Assembly (NCBI GenBank): GCA_013002025.1
Contig: JABDKW010000045.1
Location: 1-48,863, forward strand
Length of the DNA: 48,863 nt
DNA from: Gammaproteobacteria bacterium
GTDB taxonomy: Bacteria > Pseudomonadota > Gammaproteobacteria > Arenicellales > Arenicellaceae
Direction: 5' to 3'
How positions within the stretch are numbered: the stretch's first letter is position 1; each line of letters starts with the position of its first letter. Both the position numbers and the translations under genes were made by a program. This document shows positions 44,922-48,863 of this stretch, piece after piece. The notes beneath the pieces were generated by a model. It was given only the letters and a program-made list of their open reading frames with translations, ran no database searches and was not told the DNA's origin.

Positions 44922-45664
44922 TTGATTGCCAGCAGCGAGACGAATTGCAGGTTCTGTATCCACGGGGTCACAATCCTGTAACCAGCCTGTTTTAGACGAT
45001 GTTCGTGATGTGCCAACGATTCAGGAATAAGTACGTTTTCAATCGCGTCGCGCTTGCGGCTGATTTCTAGCTGGCTGTAGCCCTGATCGGCTTTAAACTG
45101 ATGGTGTAAATCTATCAGCGCCTGATCAACCTGCGGGTCAGGGGAACTGATCTTCTCCGACAGAATCAGCACGCCAGTGGGTACTGTGGCAGAGCAGATT
45201 CGCTCAAGCAATGCATCACGCTCATCAGGCTGAATAAACTGCAGGGTAAAATTCATCAGTACCACGGCCGCGTTTTGTAACTGATAATCAAGCAGATCAG
45301 CGCATTCAAGTTGTAAGTCCAGACCTGACTGCGCGGCCGCCTCGTCAATCGCAGGCTTAGCCGCTTCAATCATGGCTGCGGAATTGTCCACCCCGATAAT
45401 GCGGCGCTGTGAATCCGCAGCGCTGGCCATTGCCAACATGCCGGCCCCCAGGGAGCAGCCCAGATCGTAATAGTGACCCGGTGTGCGTCCATAGCAGCGA
45501 ATTAACGATGGAATCAGCTCGACAATCTGAGCGTAACCAGGCACCGACCGGTTAATCATATCGGCGAACACATCGGCCACCTCACGATTAAACTCAAAGC
45601 CGCCTTTGTGCCCAGCGGACGGCGCGGTATCGCGCTGAAATAGGTCGTCCTTTTTGTTAGTCAT
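44918..45664 (-). CDS. cmoA: Carboxy-S-adenosyl-L-methionine synthase
   Basis: CmoA makes carboxy-SAM from SAM and prephenate for CmoB. The 248-residue protein matches E. coli in length (247). Motifs are DLFQRDTAPSAGHKGGFEFN-like at the start, YYDLGCSLGAGMLAMASA for SAM, VVLMNFTLQFIQPDERDALL and LSEKISSPDPQVDQALIDLH. The ATG at 45664 fits the family; the frame continues to 45694. It precedes cmoB with a four-base overlap, so the two are translated together. Confidence 0.97.
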   Translation of the reverse strand: MTNKKDDLFQRDTAPSAGHKGGFEFNREVADVFADMINRSVPGYAQIVELIPSLIRCYGRTPGHYYDLGCSLGAGMLAMASAADSQRRIIGVDNSAAMIEAAKPAIDEAAAQSGLDLQLECADLLDYQLQNAAVVLMNFTLQFIQPDERDALLERICSATVPTGVLILSEKISSPDPQVDQALIDLHHQFKADQGYSQLEISRKRDAIENVLIPESLAHHEHRLKQAGYRIVTPWIQNLQFVSLLAIK

Positions 45665-45700
45665 AGTGTTATTTAGTTGGGCCAAAGACGCCAATGTGAT

Positions 45701-45731
45701 TTGAAACTGCGCAATGGCTCTGACATTATAA
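45701..45731 (+). promoter_or_regulatory. Predicted promoter for the DUF4329 protein gene
   Basis: TTGAAA at 45701–45706 and CATTAT at 45724–45729 are 17 bases apart, a good sigma-70 match. The start of the gene lies about 30 bases further on, with GGGAGGAG before the ATG. The region also separates this gene from cmoA, which points the other way. Confidence 0.45.
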
Positions 45732-45759
45732 ATTATCAGTTCCTGAGGGAGGAGTCGTT

Positions 45760-47190
45760 ATGCGTAAAGATCAGCGGGGTAGTGAGGTGAAAATGCGAGT
45801 ATTTACGGTATTAAGCGGGTTGAGTCTATTGTTCGGGGTGCAGAGCGTCGCTGTCGGCAGTAGCGATATCTGGGCCACACCTTTCAGCACCACCAGCAGT
45901 GGCGTAGCTTATGATTTTAGCGGCCACAACGGCACTGCCTACGCGCTTTCCCAGGAACAGGCAGGCTCCAGTGTTGAACTGACACAATTTCTCGGCCAAC
46001 ACAACGCGCTTGCTCTGCGCTATTCACAGGCCGTCGAGCAACAGGATATGGCCTTGGGCTTTACCGCGGACCGACTGACGCTGTCTTATATGTCTGGCGA
46101 GGGTGAAAACCATTTTGAGATGGGCGGTGACTATAGCGGCGTGGACCCCTATCTGTTTCATGGCGGCTGGCATACCCGCTTTAACTACAATGGCTTCGCT
46201 GCCGATGTTCGTCTGCCTGGCAAGCAGCACCTGCAATACGGCGAAGCGACCGTGCGCGCTGACGGTCTGCAAGATCGCACGGCTCGATACCTCGAATGGT
46301 CCAACCAACGAGTGTATGCGCGGGCAACGCGCTTCGCCCGCGGCGGTGAGTCGATTGGTAATGGCTTTGATGCCGGGCTGGCGTTTGGCAGCAATAAGCG
46401 CCTGGCGGTGCAAACCATGTTTCTGGACCAGGGTCGCAGCATGCAACGCTTGCGCCTGCAAATGGATGGCTCGCAGACCCGACAATACTGGCTGGATATC
46501 TCCTCGCATCAAAATGATTTGTATCGGGCCAACGATGACGTGCAGCTAATGTTCACCTTCAAGACCTTGCTGGGTGATCGACAACTACTATCGCGTGCGG
46601 CCGAAGCCGCCGCTCAGGAATCGACCGTAGAGGAAACAGATCCTGAACTAAACCCCGAGATAGACCCTGCAACTGGGCAGCCAGTGAAGAAAAATAAAGG
46701 CCGAGCGATTCTCGGGCGTGCCCTGTTGGTCGGTGTTGGGGTAGCAGCAGCGGCTGGCGGATCCAGTTCGGGCTCCCCGATGATGGATACGCTAACGCGC
46801 TCGCGAACCCAACATGAGGCTGCACTGGCGAGGCTCAATCTGGTGAACCCGCCTTCGATTCGTGAGAACAGAGAGTATGGGGGCTGGGTGTTTGCCAACC
46901 CCGATGGCAGTTTTGGCTCCACGGCGCCGAATGTTGGCGACGCGAGCAGTGTGCAATTGCCGGTCCGCAGCGCGGTGATTCCGGCCGGCTCGGTGGCTAC
47001 CGCCAGCTATCACACGCACGCTGCGTTTGACCCTCAATTTGATAATGAAAACTTTTCTCCCCGGGATTTGAGCAACGATGTTGAATCTGCCACAGATGGG
47101 TATCTCGCCACGCCAGGAGGTCAGTTCAAGTTTCACGACTTTAGAACCGGTCAGGTCGTGGTGTTAGGAAGGGTCGCCACCGGCGGATAA
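45760..47190 (+). CDS. Exported protein with beta-rich N-domain and C-terminal DUF4329 domain
   Basis: The 476-residue protein has a signal peptide (hydrophobic 15–30, cleavage near SVAVG). Residues 35–275 are rich in alternating polar and apolar stretches with many aromatic ends (ALALRYSQAVEQQDMALGF), like a small outer-membrane barrel or beta-sandwich. A charged linker and a short hydrophobic segment (ALLVGVGVAAAAGG) follow. The last 120 residues match DUF4329, with E372 in REYGGWVF, H418 and H420 in YHTH, and S433 and D436 in FSPRD. This E…HxH…SxxD pattern resembles JAMM metalloproteases. DUF4329 often ends polymorphic toxins; the role here is unknown. Confidence 0.75.
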   Translation: MRKDQRGSEVKMRVFTVLSGLSLLFGVQSVAVGSSDIWATPFSTTSSGVAYDFSGHNGTAYALSQEQAGSSVELTQFLGQHNALALRYSQAVEQQDMALGFTADRLTLSYMSGEGENHFEMGGDYSGVDPYLFHGGWHTRFNYNGFAADVRLPGKQHLQYGEATVRADGLQDRTARYLEWSNQRVYARATRFARGGESIGNGFDAGLAFGSNKRLAVQTMFLDQGRSMQRLRLQMDGSQTRQYWLDISSHQNDLYRANDDVQLMFTFKTLLGDRQLLSRAAEAAAQESTVEETDPELNPEIDPATGQPVKKNKGRAILGRALLVGVGVAAAAGGSSSGSPMMDTLTRSRTQHEAALARLNLVNPPSIRENREYGGWVFANPDGSFGSTAPNVGDASSVQLPVRSAVIPAGSVATASYHTHAAFDPQFDNENFSPRDLSNDVESATDGYLATPGGQFKFHDFRTGQVVVLGRVATGG

Positions 47191-48069
47191 ATGACCCAAC
47201 AAATTTTCGCGATTGTCGCGCCGCTGTTTCTGATAGTCGGCGTAGGGTATCTCTATGGCGTGCGGGAGCGACCCGCCATGGACACCATCAACAGCATGAT
47301 TATGGATATTTTCGTGCCGGCCCTGATCTTTCACGTCATGATCCAGGATGATTTCGAGCCGTTGCAATACAGCGTATTGATGGCGGCTGGTGCCTTGGTA
47401 ATGCTTGGCTCGGGAATAATCGCTTTTGGCGTTGCACGCGTAATGGGGTTCGCCTGGCGCTCCTTTGTGCCCCCTGCCATGTTCTGTAATTGGGCCAATC
47501 TGGGCTTGCCGCTGTATGTGTTTGCGCTTGGAGAGCAGGCCCTGGGCGGCGGTATTATGCTGGTGGTGGTGGGCAACGTCATGTGTTTTACCATCGGCAC
47601 GTATATTTACTCGGGCAAGTTATCCGGCTTTGAAGTGTTGCGCACGCCGATTATTGCTGCCGTCGTGCTGGGGGCGCTGCTCAACGCATTAAACGTTCAT
47701 CTACCGTTATTTGTGGATCGACCAATTGACATGTTGGGGCAGGTGGCGATCCCGCTGATGCTGTTTTCACTTGGAGTACGGCTGACGCGAGTCAGTTGGA
47801 ATGATTCTCTGGCAGGTTTTGTCATGGCCGCGCTGTGCCCCATAGCGGGCGTGTCGATTGCCCTTGTTCTGGTGCAGTTGCTCCCCATGCCTGAGTTGCA
47901 GCGCAACATCCTGATCCTGTTTGGTGTGTTACCGCCTGCCGTGATCAACTTTATGCTGGCCGAGCAATATAACCGTGACCCTGAAAAGGTGGCCTCCATG
48001 GTGATGATAGGCAACCTCAGTTCAGTGGTCACTATTCCGCTGATCCTGTATTTTGTGTTGGCCGCTTAG
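47191..48069 (+). CDS. AEC-family transporter
   Basis: This 292-residue inner-membrane protein of the auxin-efflux-carrier family has about ten helices in two halves. Typical parts are PLFLIVGVGYLYGVRERPAM, the CNWANLGLPLYVFALGEQAL segment with its conserved Asn, and PLMLFSLGVRLTRVSW. Bacterial members move malate, malonate or other small acids; the substrate is unknown here. The ATG follows the stop of the DUF4329 gene directly, with no gap, so translation is probably coupled. The 137 bases after it hold no gene. Confidence 0.92.
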   Translation: MTQQIFAIVAPLFLIVGVGYLYGVRERPAMDTINSMIMDIFVPALIFHVMIQDDFEPLQYSVLMAAGALVMLGSGIIAFGVARVMGFAWRSFVPPAMFCNWANLGLPLYVFALGEQALGGGIMLVVVGNVMCFTIGTYIYSGKLSGFEVLRTPIIAAVVLGALLNALNVHLPLFVDRPIDMLGQVAIPLMLFSLGVRLTRVSWNDSLAGFVMAALCPIAGVSIALVLVQLLPMPELQRNILILFGVLPPAVINFMLAEQYNRDPEKVASMVMIGNLSSVVTIPLILYFVLAA

Positions 48070-48206
48070 CGCGGCAAACCTTGCATTTTTTATGGCAGAC
48101 GTTAGGCTATGGCAGCTACGCGCCCTCACGAGCGTGTTAAACCAGAAGAGTCGACTGTTGGTATGCCCAAATTAACCGCCAAACGCCCAATCAAGAGCCC
48201 AAATAT

Positions 48207-48728
48207 ATGAAACAGCAAAGCAGCTATAGCTATGATGATTTGATCGCCCACGGCAATGGCGAACTACCGCAGCAGGATTTGTCGCGCCTGCCTTTACCGC
48301 CCATGCTGATGTTTGACCGTATCGTTGATATCAGCGATGAAGGCGGTGAATTTGGTAAAGGGCGAGTTATCGCGGAGCTGGATGTTAACCCGGATTTGTG
48401 GTTTTTTGAGTGTCACTTTAAAGGCGACCCGGTAATGCCGGGTTGTCTGGGACTGGATGCAGTTTGGCAGCTGGTGGGTTTCTTCCTGTCCTGGATTGGT
48501 GGGCCGGGGCGTGGCCGGGCCTTAGGGGTGGGCGAGGTTAAATTCAGTGGTCAGGTCGAACCGGGTGTGAAGTTGGTCCGCTATGAGGTCAATATGAAGC
48601 GCGTCATCTCGAGGCGATTGTTTATGGGCATTGCTGACGCTAATGTCTATGCCGATGGCGAACTGATTTATCAAATGAGCGATCTAAAGGTGGGTTTGTT
48701 CGGGGATACTGCCGTGGGCGCTAAGTAA
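48207..48728 (+). CDS. fabA: 3-hydroxydecanoyl-ACP dehydratase/isomerase
   Basis: FabA dehydrates 3-hydroxydecanoyl-ACP and isomerises the product, the branch point to unsaturated fatty acids. The 173-residue protein has the catalytic His and Asp in [20 protein letters not shown], with [20 protein letters not shown] downstream, and is of normal length. It precedes fabB, as in E. coli-like and pseudomonad genomes where the two work together. I do not see a recognisable FabR or FadR site upstream. The 3' end forms part of a 21-base tandem repeat. Confidence 0.97.
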   Translation: MKQQSSYSYDDLIAHGNGELPQQDLSRLPLPPMLMFDRIVDISDEGGEFGKGRVIAELDVNPDLWFFECHFKGDPVMPGCLGLDAVWQLVGFFLSWIGGPGRGRALGVGEVKFSGQVEPGVKLVRYEVNMKRVISRRLFMGIADANVYADGELIYQMSDLKVGLFGDTAVGAK

Positions 48729-48773
48729 TCGGCCGCAGGCGCTCAGTAATCTGCCGTAGGCGCTGGTAAATAG
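48711..48773 (+). repeat. Three 21-base tandem repeats across the fabA stop
   Basis: Units begin at 48711 (GCCGTGGGCGCTAAGTAATC), 48732 (GCCGCAGGCGCTCAGTAATC) and 48753 (GCCGTAGGCGCTGGTAAATA). The first holds the last codons and the TAA of fabA. A hairpin GGCTTG/CAAGCC (48773–48789) follows without a T-run, so transcription probably continues into fabB. Confidence 0.75.
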
Positions 48774-48832
48774 GCTTGTTGAACAAGCCGTTATTGCACT
48801 AAATACAAGTAATACAGTTACAGGAATTAATT

Positions 48833-48863
48833 ATGCGACGAGTTGTAATCACCGGAATGGGCG
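48833..48863 (+). CDS. fabB: Start of beta-ketoacyl-ACP synthase I (cut by window end)
   Basis: The ATG at 48833, preceded by CAGGAAT, opens a frame reading MRRVVITGMG, the standard beginning of a ketoacyl-ACP synthase. Position right after fabA makes it FabB, which elongates the unsaturated product of FabA. Only ten residues are visible. Confidence 0.85.
   Translation, partial: MRRVVITGMG

Overview
The window is about 49 kb of chromosome from a Gammaproteobacterium, probably a marine or environmental member of the Pseudomonas/Cellvibrio/Oceanospirillum side of the class. This rests on gene content and order: tusDCBE with ycgL, a bepA–tusA-like pair, rpsO–pnp, rpsT facing away from murJ–ribF–ileS–lspA–ispH, cmoAB, and fabA–fabB. 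The genus cannot be fixed from the sequence alone. Coding density is high and base composition fairly even. I see no tRNA, rRNA, CRISPR array, prophage or intact insertion sequence.

Layout. 1–3.4 kb is a loose set of small genes (DUF1330, VOC, DUF4345, YciI-like, a secreted FG-GAP-like protein, a monooxygenase-like dimeric barrel) with one chimeric gene remnant. 3.4–4.2 kb holds fpr on the minus strand. 4.5–8.4 kb is a compact molybdopterin operon, moaC-moaD-moaE-moaB-moeA-moaA. A sulfotransferase with a repeat tail, a glutathione peroxidase and a Na+/H+ antiporter follow on the same strand. 11.4–15.8 kb is an electron-transfer-flavoprotein module: ETF-ubiquinone oxidoreductase and a GntR/FCD regulator on minus, etfB-etfA on plus, with two matching palindromic operators between. 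A long-form GAPDH and an alpha/beta hydrolase come next.

18.5–22 kb carries bepA (minus) facing away from a sulfur-relay operon (tusA-like, ycgL, tusD, tusC, tusB, tusE). That operon leads into truB, rpsO and pnp, a translation and RNA-decay block. The 398-base gap after pnp is full of repeats. After rpsT (minus), a plus-strand run, murJ–DUF2203–ribF–ileS–lspA–ispH–SLT lipoprotein, serves envelope growth, flavin and isoprenoid supply, and lipoprotein maturation.

34.4–38.7 kb is the glycine cleavage operon gcvT-gcvP on minus, behind a tandem glycine riboswitch and lacking gcvH. A two-component pair resembling GlrK/GlrR lies upstream. Its response regulator has lost the GAFTGA loop and the acidic Walker B residues, so it is unlikely to be a normal sigma-54 activator. 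purU and a double-length dCTP deaminase, a small Cys-containing exported protein, cmoAB (wobble uridine modification), an envelope protein with a DUF4329/JAMM-like end, an AEC transporter, fabA and the start of fabB complete the window.

The observations most worth a second look are the degenerate GlrR-like regulator, the DUF4329 protein with a HxH…SxxD signature, the sulfotransferase with two NPDL/HYLxFG repeats, the paired operators of the GntR/ETF module, a DUF2203 gene without a normal start codon, and the repeat-rich gap after pnp, where three 49-base units lie between 8-base direct repeats.
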